Shown: positions 29,107-38,357, counted from the first letter of the stretch. The stretch: 64,000 bases of DNA from AP-15 sp963703855 (GCA_963703855.1 CAVPFW010000022.1:62001-126000), one strand, 5' to 3'. Numbers and translations are program-made. The notes: a model not told the origin generated them from the letters alone.

Positions 29107-30290
29107 GCCTGACCGCGTCATCGTCCTTGGGGATGATGGCCTCGACCATCTATGTCGCGTCGATCCCGGCAATCGCGCGCGGGCTCGACACCTCGGTCGC
29201 CCGCGTGCAGCTCACCTTCGTCGGCTACCTGCTGGCCTTTGCGATCAGCATGCTGGTGGTCGGGCCGCTGTCCGATCGCTATGGACGGCGGCGGACCGTG
29301 CTTTGGGGCTTGGCGCTGAGCGCCGTCGCCAGCCTCGCCTGCGCGGCCAGCCCGACCATCGGCTTTCTGATCGCGGCGCGCGTCCTGCAGGGGATCGGAG
29401 CCTGCGCCGGGATGGTGGTCGGGCGCGCCATTACGCGCGAGATATGGGGTCCGGAGGCAGCCGCTCAGGTCATCGCCGGGCGTGCGATCGCAGCCACCCT
29501 GATGCAGGCATGCGCGCCGGTGCTCGGCGGATATCTGCAGGAGTGGTTCGGGTGGCGCGCCAATTTCGCCGCCGTCGCGGTGCTCGCCTGCTTCGCCATG
29601 GTGCTGATGGTCCGCTATGTGCCCGACCGCTGCGCAGCCCCGGCCGCACCCGGCGATGGCCAGGGCATGCTGGCGAGCTACCGCATTTTGATCGGCACCC
29701 GCCGCTTTCTCGGCTACACGCTCTCCGCCGCCGGCGCCCATGCCGGCTTTCACATCTTCGCCGCCGGTGGTCCGGCGGTGCTGATCGGCAGCTTCGGCGT
29801 CAGCCCCGAGCAGTACGGTTATTACGCCGCGCTGCCGCCGATGGGTTTTCTGGTCGGCAGCTTTCTCTCCAACCGGTTGACCACCCGGCTCGGGGTCAAC
29901 GGGCTGATCTCGATCGGCACCACGGTCCTGATCCCGGCGGGCTTTGTCATGGTGGGCCTGGCGCTGCTGCACGTCGCCGGCCCCTATATCGTGATCGGGC
30001 CGATGATCTTCGTGTGCTGCGGCAGCGGGCTGATCACCCCCAACGCCGCCGCCGGCAGCCTTGGGGTCAACCCCCACATCGTCGGCGCCGCTTCGGGTCT
30101 CGGCACCTTTATCCAGATGAGCGGGGCGGCAAGCGCGACCGCCGCTCTTTCGCTCGGGCCGAGCGGCCACCCGCTCACCCTCGCGCTCGTGATCGCGTCA
30201 GCCGGGCTGTTCTGCGTGACCGCTTTCAGCTCGCTGACGCACCCGGACCGCGGGCCGGCGCAGGCAAACGCCGGAGCTTCCGCCGTATAG
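29031..30290 (+). CDS. MFS transporter, Bcr/CflA drug-efflux type
   Basis: 419 aa with about 12 membrane helices. The motif-A loop G-P-L-S-D-R-Y-G-R-R (helices 2-3) and motif C-like G-A-C-A-G-M-V-V-G-R-A place it in the Bcr/CflA (DHA1) exporter group. The start ATG 29031 lies inside the end of the heparinase-like frame. The next gene follows seven bases after its stop, so they are probably cotranscribed. The substrate is unknown. Confidence 0.87.
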   Translation: MPELSSTRSLAADGFTPLRRRLVLLSLTASSSLGMMASTIYVASIPAIARGLDTSVARVQLTFVGYLLAFAISMLVVGPLSDRYGRRRTVLWGLALSAVASLACAASPTIGFLIAARVLQGIGACAGMVVGRAITREIWGPEAAAQVIAGRAIAATLMQACAPVLGGYLQEWFGWRANFAAVAVLACFAMVLMVRYVPDRCAAPAAPGDGQGMLASYRILIGTRRFLGYTLSAAGAHAGFHIFAAGGPAVLIGSFGVSPEQYGYYAALPPMGFLVGSFLSNRLTTRLGVNGLISIGTTVLIPAGFVMVGLALLHVAGPYIVIGPMIFVCCGSGLITPNAAAGSLGVNPHIVGAASGLGTFIQMSGAASATAALSLGPSGHPLTLALVIASAGLFCVTAFSSLTHPDRGPAQANAGASAV

Positions 30291-30297
30291 GCGCCGC

Positions 30298-31488
30298 GTG
30301 TCGGCGCCGTCAGCTCCGTCTCCGACCATTCCGGCTCCCGCGGGTTGGAGCCCGCAGGATGTGATCGCGGCCTATTTTCCGGCGATCGCCGAGCTGTGCC
30401 GGGCGGCGGCGCCGGAGATCCGGGCGCTCGAAGCACGGCTCGACGATGACGAGGCCAGCGGCCGCGACACCTCGTTTGTGCGCCAGGCGCTGGGCGAATT
30501 GCACTGGCGGCTGCAATATACCGGCGACGCTGCGGCGGCCGCTGCCGGGCTCGACCGGGTGCGCGCCGTGGCCGCCCTGGCGCAACCGCCCAGCGCCCTG
30601 TCCCCCGATCGGGAAGGCAGCTTCGGCGCCGGCACCGAGATCTGGTTTCTGAAGCTCGACGCCTCGGTTGATCCGATGCTCGCCGACGATTTCGCCGGCA
30701 GCGGCCCGCCGCCGCGTTTTCTCGACCGCATCAACCATCCCGACCATCTGTCGGACTACCTCGGCAGCCTCCTCGTCTCGCGCCTCGCCGAGGACGGCGT
30801 CGACCATCGCAAGGAGCTGAACTTCGCCACCGCCGACCTCGTCCGGCTGATCCTGCGCCGGCGCCCGCCGGGCTATCCCTGGGACCCCAGGGTCGAGCCC
30901 GCGATCCGCCGTTTTGTCGGCCAATGGCAGGACCGGGCGACCGGGTTCTTCGGCGCCGATTACTCGATCGCCGGGCAGCGCTGGCGCACCGCCGATCTCA
31001 GCATGACCTTTCACATGGCGCGCTACCTCGAGGGCCGGATCGGCCGTTGGCCGCAGCTGATCGACACCCTGCTGAAGATCCGCGACGCCCGCTACCCCAA
31101 TGGCTGGCTCGACGACGAGGGCATGACCAGCCACAACAATTACGATGTCGCGGTGCTGTTCCAGCTCGGCTGGAACCGGATGCGCCCGGACCAGCGCCGG
31201 CGCGCGGCGGCCGAGATCGACCGCCTGCTCACCTGGTGCGTCGAGACCGCGATCGCCCCGGACGGCACGGTCGTGGGGCGCGCGGTCGGCAAGTCGTTGC
31301 CCGACAGCTATTATTTCACAGTCGCCTTTCTCGATGCGGTGGGCTGCTTCGATCCGGCGAAGCGATTTTGGACCGATCGCGCTTTTCCCGACGGACCGGG
31401 GCTGCGGGCGCGCCTGGAGCGGCGGATCCTGTCATTGCCCCAGGGCGACCCGATGGCGCGGATGGCGCTCGACCGGCTGCGCCGCTGA
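30298..31488 (+). CDS. Hypothetical protein (possibly alpha-helical toroid)
   Basis: 396 aa from a GTG that follows the MFS stop by seven bases. No family was recognised. It is soluble, Arg- and Asp-rich, with conserved-looking aromatic segments (F-F-G-A-D-Y, A-D-L-S-M-T-F-H-M-A-R-Y, D-D-E-G-M-T-S-H-N-N-Y) suggesting repeated helical hairpins as in glycan-processing toroids. The position between an exporter and an esterase suggests a shared small-molecule or glycan pathway (inference). Confidence 0.7.
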   Translation: MSAPSAPSPTIPAPAGWSPQDVIAAYFPAIAELCRAAAPEIRALEARLDDDEASGRDTSFVRQALGELHWRLQYTGDAAAAAAGLDRVRAVAALAQPPSALSPDREGSFGAGTEIWFLKLDASVDPMLADDFAGSGPPPRFLDRINHPDHLSDYLGSLLVSRLAEDGVDHRKELNFATADLVRLILRRRPPGYPWDPRVEPAIRRFVGQWQDRATGFFGADYSIAGQRWRTADLSMTFHMARYLEGRIGRWPQLIDTLLKIRDARYPNGWLDDEGMTSHNNYDVAVLFQLGWNRMRPDQRRRAAAEIDRLLTWCVETAIAPDGTVVGRAVGKSLPDSYYFTVAFLDAVGCFDPAKRFWTDRAFPDGPGLRARLERRILSLPQGDPMARMALDRLRR

Positions 31489-31553
31489 CCGGTGGATTTG
31501 CGCGGGGCCAATCCGCTAGGATATGACCCGAACCAGAACGCGAGGAACCGCAA

Positions 31554-32405
31554 ATGGCGACCGTCGAAGCCGATACCCGCCACGATGTCCGGGTCGAAGA
31601 CGTCGAATATCAGCGCCAGGGCGGCCATGCGATGCTGGCCCAACTCTACCGGCCGAGCGGCGCCGGCCCGTTCCCGGCGGTGGTGCAGGTCCATGGCGGC
31701 GCCTGGGTCAACAAGGACCGCACCGACAACGATTTCATCGCCAAGGCCCTGGCCGACAGCGGCATCCTCGTCGCCTCGCTCGATTTCCGCATGCCGCCCG
31801 AAGCCCCCTACCCGGCCTCGCTCGCCGACATCAATCTCGGCACCCGCTGGCTCAAGGCGCATGCCGGCGAATACCGCAGCCGCCCCGATTGGGTCGGCAG
31901 CTTTGGCACGTCGAGCGGCGGGCATCAGGTATTGCTGGCGGCAATGCGCCCCGACGATCCGCGCTATGCGGCATTATGGCTGGCCGATGCCCCGGCGATC
32001 GACGCCAGGCTCGCCTTTGTGATCTCGGGCTGGGGCGTGCTCGACCCGTTGCTGCGCTACGAGCTCGCCAGAACGGCGGGCAACGCCGAGCTGCTCGACA
32101 ACCATCACAATTTCTGGGGCGACGCCGCGACCATGGCAGAGGGCAACCCGCCGCGCATGCTCGATCGCGGCGAGCAGGTCCATCTGCCGCCGGCTCTGGT
32201 CTTCGGCGGCGACAAGGACGAATGGGTCCCGGTCGAGCTGATGCGCCATTTCGCCGATTCCTGGCGCAAGGCCGGCGGTGAGGTCGAGCTGCAGCTCTAC
32301 GAGGGCGCCAACCACGGCTTCATGACCGGCAAGCCCGACGCCCCTTACGCCGCCCGCGCGATCGACCGGATGAAATCCTTCATCCGCCAGCACACGAGCG
32401 GCTGA
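31554..32405 (+). CDS. Alpha/beta-hydrolase (esterase/lipase)
   Basis: 283 aa. The HGG oxyanion motif (V-H-G-G-A-W), nucleophile elbow G-T-S-S-G-G (about residue 124), acid D in G-D-K-D-E-W-V-P and final His in N-H-G-F complete the hormone-sensitive-lipase-like/BD-FAE layout. No signal peptide. It is likely a cytosolic carboxylesterase; the substrate is not predictable. Confidence 0.87.
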   Translation: MATVEADTRHDVRVEDVEYQRQGGHAMLAQLYRPSGAGPFPAVVQVHGGAWVNKDRTDNDFIAKALADSGILVASLDFRMPPEAPYPASLADINLGTRWLKAHAGEYRSRPDWVGSFGTSSGGHQVLLAAMRPDDPRYAALWLADAPAIDARLAFVISGWGVLDPLLRYELARTAGNAELLDNHHNFWGDAATMAEGNPPRMLDRGEQVHLPPALVFGGDKDEWVPVELMRHFADSWRKAGGEVELQLYEGANHGFMTGKPDAPYAARAIDRMKSFIRQHTSG

Positions 32406-32479
32406 CGCAACGCATTGGGGGGTCGGCGGCCGCAGAGCGTCTCGCCGAAGGCGCCCCCGGCCTCACACTATGAGCCGCG

Positions 32480-32705
32480 ATGCCCCCCGCGGTCGACACA
32501 CTGCAGATCGCCAAACGCCTGAAGGAAGCTGGCTTTATGGAGCCGCAGGCGAGGCGGTCACGACAGACTTCACGCCGAGTTTGAGGCGCTGCGGAAAGAG
32601 ATCGACGCCAAGCTCGAAATCCTACGCCGTGACCTGACGATTCGGCTCGGCAGCATGATCGTCATTGCTACCGGCGTATTGCTCGCCGCCAAGTTCTTCG
32701 CCTGA
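32480..32705 (+). pseudogene. Remnant of a small coiled-coil/membrane protein (DUF1640-like)
   Basis: The N-terminal piece M-P-P-A-V-D-T-L-Q-I-A-K-R-L-K-E-A-G-F and, in another frame, the C-terminal piece A-E-F-E-A-L-R-K-E-I-D-A-K-L-E followed by a hydrophobic helix ending A-A-K-F-F-A match the two ends of a DUF1640-type protein (coiled coil plus C-terminal membrane anchor). At least two indels near 32555-32575 separate them, so this is a decayed copy. Confidence 0.6.
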
Positions 32706-32822
32706 TCCCCTTACGGCGCCAGGCGGCGGACACTGCAATAACTTGGTCCGGGTCTTGGATCACCACCGGCTGAGGCCAACGACCGGCGGCGGCGCGCCGG
32801 GTTCGGCCGCCGCCGCGTCACT

Positions 32823-33527
32823 TCAGGCCCGCCGGCGGCGACGCAACAAGCCGAGGCCGAGCAGACCGCTGGCGAGAAGCGTCAGCGACGCCGGCTCGGG
32901 AACGGCCGGTGTTTGCAGCGTGAAGTGCAGGGCAAAATGGAAGTCGTTGGCCGTATTCGGGTCGACGCCCGCAGCCGAGACGAAGCTGTATGGGGTCACG
33001 AATATCTGTTGCCAATTGGTTTGGGTGCCGGCTGCGAGCGGCCCTTCGAACCCGCTAGCGTAAAAGGCTTCGCCCGAGATCGGGCTGGGGTTCGTCGCCA
33101 CCGCGCAGCAGACGCTGCCGAAATTGGAGAGCGGGCTGACCGGCGTTCCGTTCACCGTCCATTGGTCGACCACCTGATCGAAATTCACCGCCTGGCTGAG
33201 GTCGTAATTCATTACGAGGCTCCAGCCGGCGTTGATGTTGCCGGCCAGCGGCCCGCCGCTGGTGGTCGAAAGGTTCCATACGTCCCATTCGGCGTTGGGC
33301 CCGTCCGCCACCTGCTGCTCGGAGAGCGATAGCGCACCGCCATCGATCAGCACCGGGGTCGAGCTGAACGTCACCGCGTCGGAGCAGGTGGTGTTGGTGC
33401 AGCCGCCGGGCAGGTTGGTGCCGCCGAACGCCAGCGGCGAGCCGATCGGAATAATGCTGGCGCGGGCTCCGGTCGCAAACGCGAGCAATGCGACCGAGGC
33501 AAAAAGTACCGTGATCTTCGACCTCAT
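32823..33527 (-). CDS. PEP-CTERM sorting-domain protein
   Basis: 234 aa exported protein: signal peptide MRSKITVLFASVALLAFATG cleaved near residue 24, then a Thr/Ser/Asn-rich beta-type domain with two cysteine pairs. The C-terminal sorting tag is V-P-E-P-A-S-L, a hydrophobic helix and R-R-R-R-R-A. PEP-CTERM proteins are processed by an exosortase (EpsH-type) and are tied to exopolysaccharide/biofilm formation. No exosortase is in this window. ATG at 33527 with GGGAG seven bases upstream; a sigma-54-like promoter lies 70 bases upstream. Confidence 0.92.
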   Translation of the reverse strand: MRSKITVLFASVALLAFATGARASIIPIGSPLAFGGTNLPGGCTNTTCSDAVTFSSTPVLIDGGALSLSEQQVADGPNAEWDVWNLSTTSGGPLAGNINAGWSLVMNYDLSQAVNFDQVVDQWTVNGTPVSPLSNFGSVCCAVATNPSPISGEAFYASGFEGPLAAGTQTNWQQIFVTPYSFVSAAGVDPNTANDFHFALHFTLQTPAVPEPASLTLLASGLLGLGLLRRRRRA

Positions 33528-33596
33528 GAAAGCGCTCCCAAGCTATGTACCGTCGACCGGCGGCGGCCAGAATGACCGGCAGCCACCTTTTTCAGG

Positions 33597-33612
33597 AGCA
33601 ATTTCCATACCA
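33597..33612 (-). promoter_or_regulatory. Candidate sigma-54 (-24/-12) promoter of the PEP-CTERM gene
   Basis: The minus strand reads TGGTATGGAAATTGCT, which fits the consensus TGGYRNRNNNNTTGCW at every position, with the GG and GC dinucleotides correctly spaced. The predicted start of transcription is about 60 bases before the ATG. Sigma-54 control (PrsK/PrsR) of PEP-CTERM genes is known in other bacteria, which supports but does not prove the call. Confidence 0.65.
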
Positions 33613-33800
33613 TGCGAAAGTATTAGCGATTCCAATTGGTTACGAACAGAGGCGGGGCCGAATGTAAAAATTTCCGACAATCGATCGAGATTTTGCCGCC
33701 GCTGCCGCACTCGGGAAATGACCGATAACTCTTTGAGAAATAGGAGAGATCTGGGATGCGCGCCGCTGTCAGAAATTCCGACACTAGGTTGTGACGCGGT

Positions 33801-35609
33801 TCAGATCGAGCCGGCGAGGGCTTGGTCGAGGTCGCGGATCAGGTCGTCGGCGGATTCGAGGCCGACCGACAGGCGCACGACGTCGGGGCCGGCGCCGGCG
33901 GCGAGGCGCTGCTCGTCGGAGAACTGGCGGTGGGTGGTCGAGGCCGGGTGCAGGATCAGGCTCTTGGTGTCGCCGATATTGGCGAGGTGCGAGAACAGCT
34001 GCACGCTCTCGACCAGCCGGGTCCCGGCCTCGTAGCCGCCCTTGACCCCGAAGGTGAAGACCGCACCCGCCCCTTTCGGCAGATATTTGGCCGCGAGCTC
34101 GTAATACGGGCTGTCCTTCAGGCCGGCATAGGAGACCCAGGCAACGCGCGGATGGGCGGCGAGAAACTCGGCGACCTTGCCGGCATTCTCGACATGCCGG
34201 TCCATGCGCACATGCAGGGTTTCGATGCCGGTCAGGGTCAGAAACGCGTTCATCGGCGACAGGGTCGGGCCGAAATCGCGCAACGCCACCGCGCGCGCCT
34301 TGGTGGTGAACGCGAAATCGCCGAAGTTCTCGTAGAATTTGAGCCCGTGATAGGCGGGCTCAGGGTCGGTCAAAGACGGAAAGCGGTTGCCCTCTCCCCA
34401 GTCGAACCGGCCCAACTCGACGACGATCCCGCCCAGCGCGTGGCCGTGGCCGGACAGAAACTTGGTCGTCGAGTGGCAGACGATGTCGGCGCCCCATTCG
34501 AACGGCCGGCACAGATAGGGGGTCGCCAGGGTGTTGTCGACGATCAGCGGGATGCCGGCCTCGTGCGCGATCGCCGCCACCTTTTCGAGATCGACGACGA
34601 TGCCGCCGGGGTTGGCGAGGTTCTCGACAAAGATCGCCTTGGTCCGCGCGGTCAACGCCCGGCGGAAATTCTCCGGGTCGATCGGGTCGACGAAATCGCA
34701 CTTCCAGCCGAGCTTTTTGAACGACAGCCCGAACTGGGTCAGCGTGCCGCCGTAGAGATTGCGCGAGGCGAGAAACTCGTCGCCCGGCTCCATCAACGTG
34801 AAAAAGATCAGGAATTGCGCGGCATGACCCGAGGCGGCGGCGACCGCGGCGCGGCCGTCTTCGAGGCTCGCGACCCGCTCTTCGAGCACCGAAACCGTCG
34901 GGTTGTTCAGCCGCGCGTAGATGTAGCCGAAATTGTGCAGGTTGAACAGCGAGGCGGCGTGGTCGACATCGTCGAAGACATAGGCCGCGGTCTGGTAGAT
35001 CGGGGTCGAGCGCGCGCCGGTCACCGGGTCGGGGGCGGCGCCGGCATGGACCGCCCGCGTTTCGAAACCGTGGGCCATGTTGGGCGAGGGCGCCGGCCGC
35101 TCTTTGACCCGGCGTGCCAATGGCGGCTCGGGCGGGCGGTTTCTGATGATGCCGCTGTTGACCCCGCTCCACGACAATTCGCCGCCGAGCCGGCCGAACT
35201 CGATCTTCGGGCAGCGGTTCATGACGACCTCGATGCCGGCTGCCTCGGCCGTGGCCGCCGCGGTGTCGTTGCGGATGCCGAGCTGCATCCACACGACCTT
35301 GGCGCCGATCGCGATCGCATCCTCGACGATCGCCGGCGTCTCGCGCGCGGCGCGGAACACGTCGACCATGTCGACGGGCTCCGGGATGTCGCGCAACGAG
35401 GCGTAGGCCGTCTCGCCGAGCAGGGTCTCCCCGGCGATGCCGGGATTGACCGGGATCACCCGATAGCCTTTGTTCTGCAGATACTTCATGACGAAGTAGC
35501 TGGGCCGGTTCCAATTCGGCGAGGCGCCGACCATCGCGATCGTGCGCACGCGCTGCAGGATCGAGCGCAATTGCGCGTCGGAATAAGGGATGGGTTCGAG
35601 ACCGCTCAT
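33801..35609 (-). CDS. CoA-binding domain fused to O-acetylhomoserine sulfhydrylase (MetY-like)
   Basis: 602 aa. Residues 1-150 are a CoA_binding_2 Rossmann domain (V-G-A-S-P-N-W-N-R-P-S, V-N-P-G, N-R-C-P-K). Residues from about 178 (M-A-H-G-F-E-T-R-A-V-H-A-G) to the end are a complete PLP-dependent Cys/Met metabolism enzyme with the PLP lysine K383 in H-S-T-T-K-F-L-S-G. The MetY-type enzyme makes homocysteine from O-acetylhomoserine and sulfide. These two proteins are usually separate; here they are joined in frame by a Pro/Arg-rich linker, and M178 could still serve as an internal start. ATG at 35609 behind AAGGAG. Confidence 0.9.
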   Translation of the reverse strand: MSGLEPIPYSDAQLRSILQRVRTIAMVGASPNWNRPSYFVMKYLQNKGYRVIPVNPGIAGETLLGETAYASLRDIPEPVDMVDVFRAARETPAIVEDAIAIGAKVVWMQLGIRNDTAAATAEAAGIEVVMNRCPKIEFGRLGGELSWSGVNSGIIRNRPPEPPLARRVKERPAPSPNMAHGFETRAVHAGAAPDPVTGARSTPIYQTAAYVFDDVDHAASLFNLHNFGYIYARLNNPTVSVLEERVASLEDGRAAVAAASGHAAQFLIFFTLMEPGDEFLASRNLYGGTLTQFGLSFKKLGWKCDFVDPIDPENFRRALTARTKAIFVENLANPGGIVVDLEKVAAIAHEAGIPLIVDNTLATPYLCRPFEWGADIVCHSTTKFLSGHGHALGGIVVELGRFDWGEGNRFPSLTDPEPAYHGLKFYENFGDFAFTTKARAVALRDFGPTLSPMNAFLTLTGIETLHVRMDRHVENAGKVAEFLAAHPRVAWVSYAGLKDSPYYELAAKYLPKGAGAVFTFGVKGGYEAGTRLVESVQLFSHLANIGDTKSLILHPASTTHRQFSDEQRLAAGAGPDVVRLSVGLESADDLIRDLDQALAGSI

Positions 35610-35667
35610 CGCACTCCTTCGATCGATCGTCGGCACGATCCTCGTCCGTTCCAGCAGGATGCGCCGG

Positions 35668-35970
35668 TCACCAGGTCAGCGCGGTGCCCTTGAGCCCGAC
35701 GCCGCCGTTTCTTTCGATCACCCCGAACAGCTGCAGCCGGCACGGCCAAGCCGGCATGCAGCCCGCGCGCCCGGCTTGATGCGGATCGGGCGCAAGCCGC
35801 GGGTCGTCAAAGGGCGGGACAACGGGGCCGGTCGGCGGTGATGGCAGCATCAGCTGCCGCAGCGCCGCCGCCGGTGGGTCCCCGAGCTTCGTCGCCTGCT
35901 GCGCCTGAGTTGGCAGCGCCCAGACCGCGGCCAATAATGCCGCGGCGGCCGTCGCCCGAGCCCGACCCAT
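35668..35970 (-). CDS. Small exported hypothetical protein
   Basis: 100 aa. Cleavable signal peptide (hydrophobic A-L-L-A-A-V-W-A-L then A-Q-A) followed by a Pro-rich mature part with two cysteines. No family recognised. It starts nine bases after the peroxiredoxin stop on the same strand and is probably cotranscribed with it. Confidence 0.6.
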   Translation of the reverse strand: MGRARATAAAALLAAVWALPTQAQQATKLGDPPAAALRQLMLPSPPTGPVVPPFDDPRLAPDPHQAGRAGCMPAWPCRLQLFGVIERNGGVGLKGTALTW

Positions 35971-35978
35971 GCCCCGGG

Positions 35979-36461
35979 TCAGAGCGCCTTCAGCATGGTC
36001 TCGGCGCTGGAGACGTCGAACACCCCGGGCTGCTCGACGTTGAGCGCCTTGACGACGCCGTCCTCGACCAGCATCGAGTAGCGCTGCGAGCGCATCCCCA
36101 TGCCTTCCTTGACCCGGTCGAGCTCGAGCCCGATCGCGCGCGCGAAGTCGCCGCTGCCGTCGCCGAGCATGACGATGTTGTCGCCCGCCCCGTGCTCCTT
36201 GCCCCAGGCGTTCATGACGAACTGGTCATTGACCGCGATGCAGGCGATGGTGTCGACGCCCTTGGCCTTGAGCTCGTCGGCATGGGTGACATAGCTCGGC
36301 AGATGCCGCTGCGAGCAGGTTCGCGTATAAGCGCCGGGGACCGCGAACAGCGCCACCTTTTTACCTCGGAAGAAATCGTCGGTGCTGACCGCCTGGACCC
36401 CGTCCGGGGTCACATAGCGCAATGTCGCCGACGGCACCCTGTCGCCAACCTTGATCGTCAT
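35979..36461 (-). CDS. Peroxiredoxin, Prx5/AhpE-like (thiol peroxidase)
   Basis: 160 aa. The peroxidatic site is C49 in V-P-G-A-Y-T-R-T-C-S; the family usually has P-G-A-F-T-P-T-C, so Tyr and Arg are local variants. H-L-P follows, and D-Q-F-V-M-N-A-W is the typical Prx5 helix. No second conserved Cys is evident, suggesting a 1-Cys or glutaredoxin-dependent mechanism. It reduces H2O2 and organic peroxides in the cytosol. An ATG behind GGAGGGCG gives the expected length. Confidence 0.93.
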   Translation of the reverse strand: MTIKVGDRVPSATLRYVTPDGVQAVSTDDFFRGKKVALFAVPGAYTRTCSQRHLPSYVTHADELKAKGVDTIACIAVNDQFVMNAWGKEHGAGDNIVMLGDGSGDFARAIGLELDRVKEGMGMRSQRYSMLVEDGVVKALNVEQPGVFDVSSAETMLKAL

Positions 36462-36536
36462 TTATCGCCCTCCTGAATGTCGGTGCCCCCATCCCAGCAC
36501 AGCGCCGCCCCGGCATCAACCGACGACGCATATAAA

Positions 36537-37529
36537 TCACTCGAGGCGGGGCAGCACCTCTTCGGTCAAGAGCATGAAGGTTTCGTGGCTGAGCGGGGCG
36601 CAGAGCAGATAGTCGAGGCCGGTCTCTTCGCGCAGCCTGAGGATTTGATCGGTGACTGCCTCGGGGGTGCCGTGCAGGATCACCTCGTCCAAATAGCGCT
36701 GCACCGGGTCGACCCCCTGCGGGGTGAAGTTCGACTGCATGACCGGGCGATGCTGGGCGCCGAGGTAGGAGCTGACGATCCATTCGGCGCCGTTGCGCGC
36801 AACCGTCGCCGCCGCCTGCGCGTTGTTGCCGAGCGCCACCAGCCGCGCCACCGGGATGTCGCGCCCGCTCTCGGAAAAGCCCGCCGCGGCCAGGCATTCG
36901 CCATAAAGCCGGCGCTTGCGGCCGATCTCGGCACCCGAGGAATGCGGGTCCATCAAAATCGAGAAGCCGCGACCGGCGGCCCACTCGATTGCTCCCTCGG
37001 AGCTGGCCGCCATCCACACCGGCGGATGCGGGCGTTGCGCCGGCTTGGGCAGCACCTCGATGTCGTCAAAGCGGAAATGCTCGCCGGCGTAGCTCAGCCG
37101 TTCGTCGGTCCAGGCCTTGAGGACGATCTCGACGGTCTCGCGAAACCGCGCGGTGCTGTCCTCGGGCGGCACGCCGAAGGCGGCGAACTCGACCCGGGCA
37201 AAGCCGCGTCCGGCACCCCAATTGACCCGCCCGCCCGACAACAGATCGAGCAGCGCCACCTCCTCGGCCAGACGCAGCGGGTGGTAAAAGGGCGCCAACG
37301 ACACTCCGGTGCCGATGCGCAGCCGGCGAGTGCGCGCGGCGGCCAGCATGCCGACCATGTGCACCGACGGGCACACGCTGAAGCTCGAGAAATGATGCTC
37401 GGCGAGCCACACCGCGTCGTAGCCGCCGCGGTCCATGATCTCGATCCGCTCGAGCGCGCGGGCATAGACCGTCGCCAGATCGACCCGCCGCTCGGGCCAG
37501 CTGAAGAACTGCAGCACCCCGAGCTTCAC
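36537..37529 (-). CDS. LLM-class (luciferase-like) flavin-dependent monooxygenase
   Basis: 330 aa from GTG 37529, which overlaps the stop of the upstream hydrolase (GTGA). Family features: V-K-L-G-V-L-Q-F-F, W-L-A-E-H-H-F (active-site His pair), R-I-G-T-G-V-S-L-A-P, H-P-L-R-L-A-E-E-V-A-L-L-D-L-L-S-G-G-R and W-G-A-G-R-G-F. This is the alkanal-monooxygenase-like group that oxidises substrates with FMNH2. A continuous frame runs upstream to 38429 but only by chance reading of the hydrolase gene in another frame. Confidence 0.9.
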   Translation of the reverse strand: MKLGVLQFFSWPERRVDLATVYARALERIEIMDRGGYDAVWLAEHHFSSFSVCPSVHMVGMLAAARTRRLRIGTGVSLAPFYHPLRLAEEVALLDLLSGGRVNWGAGRGFARVEFAAFGVPPEDSTARFRETVEIVLKAWTDERLSYAGEHFRFDDIEVLPKPAQRPHPPVWMAASSEGAIEWAAGRGFSILMDPHSSGAEIGRKRRLYGECLAAAGFSESGRDIPVARLVALGNNAQAAATVARNGAEWIVSSYLGAQHRPVMQSNFTPQGVDPVQRYLDEVILHGTPEAVTDQILRLREETGLDYLLCAPLSHETFMLLTEEVLPRLE

Positions 37530-38357
37530 CGCGGCTCCCCTTCGACCTCGCGCCAGAAATCGAGGGCGGCGCCGGCGCAGCGCTCGGGCTGCAGCAGGTT
37601 GACGCCGTGGCCGTAGCCGGCGAACAGCTCGAGCCGTCCGCGGGGCAGGCTCCGCGCCAGGATCTGCTGCTGCTCCGAGGCGATGCGGCTCTTGTCGCCG
37701 CTCAGCAGCAATACCGGCGCCGTTATCCCGGCCAGGATCGGCGCGACATCGACCCGTTCGAAGCATTCGTGCAACGCCGCCGCGACATCGGGCCGGGTCT
37801 TGTCCATCTCGGCGATGCACCATTCGCGCAATTCTTCGCCCGCGTGCTCGAGATCGAGGCGGTAGCCGAGGGTGCGGCGGCACCATTCGCCGGTGCCGTA
37901 GGCGCTTATCGCTGCCGCCGTGCTGTCGCGGTCGAGCGCGTAGATCCCTCTGATCTCGTTTGAGATCCGGGTCGGCGTGTTGCACAGGACCAGGCTCGCG
38001 ATGCGCTCGGGATATGCCGCGGCGAGCAACAGGCCGACGAGCCCGCCCGATGAATTCGCCGACCCAATGGACCTTGGGCAACGCCAAGTGGTCGAGCATC
38101 GCCAGCACTTGGCGCGCAATATCGTCGGAGGTGAACCGAGTGCCCGCGGCAGGGGCGTCGGAGGCGCCGCAGCCGATCAGATCCGGCCGATAGATGCGCC
38201 GGCTGTCGGCGATCGCCGGGACCCAGCGGCTCCAGAACGTCGCATTGCGGGCAAAGCCGTGCAGCATCAGCACCGGGGTCGAGCGCTGCCACGGCCACAA
38301 GTAATCGTCGACGGCGCAGTGCAGCAAAAGACCATCGTCGAGTCGGATCTGAGGCAT
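37526..38357 (-). pseudogene. Alpha/beta-hydrolase, frameshifted at the nucleophile elbow
   Basis: ATG 38357 (GGAG upstream) starts M-P-Q-I-R-L-D-D-G and continues through the oxyanion motif L-M-L-H-G-F-A-R. At the elbow the frame slips: removing one base at about 38051 (minus strand TTCATCGGG to TTCTCGGG) gives W-V-G-E-F-S-G-G-L-V-G-L, after which the protein runs to G-Y-G-H-G-V-N-L-L-Q-P with the catalytic His. The span is 3n+1, about 276 aa restored, normal for the family. It is translationally coupled to the LLM enzyme, suggesting joint catabolism of one ester- or lactone-forming compound (inference). Confidence 0.78.
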
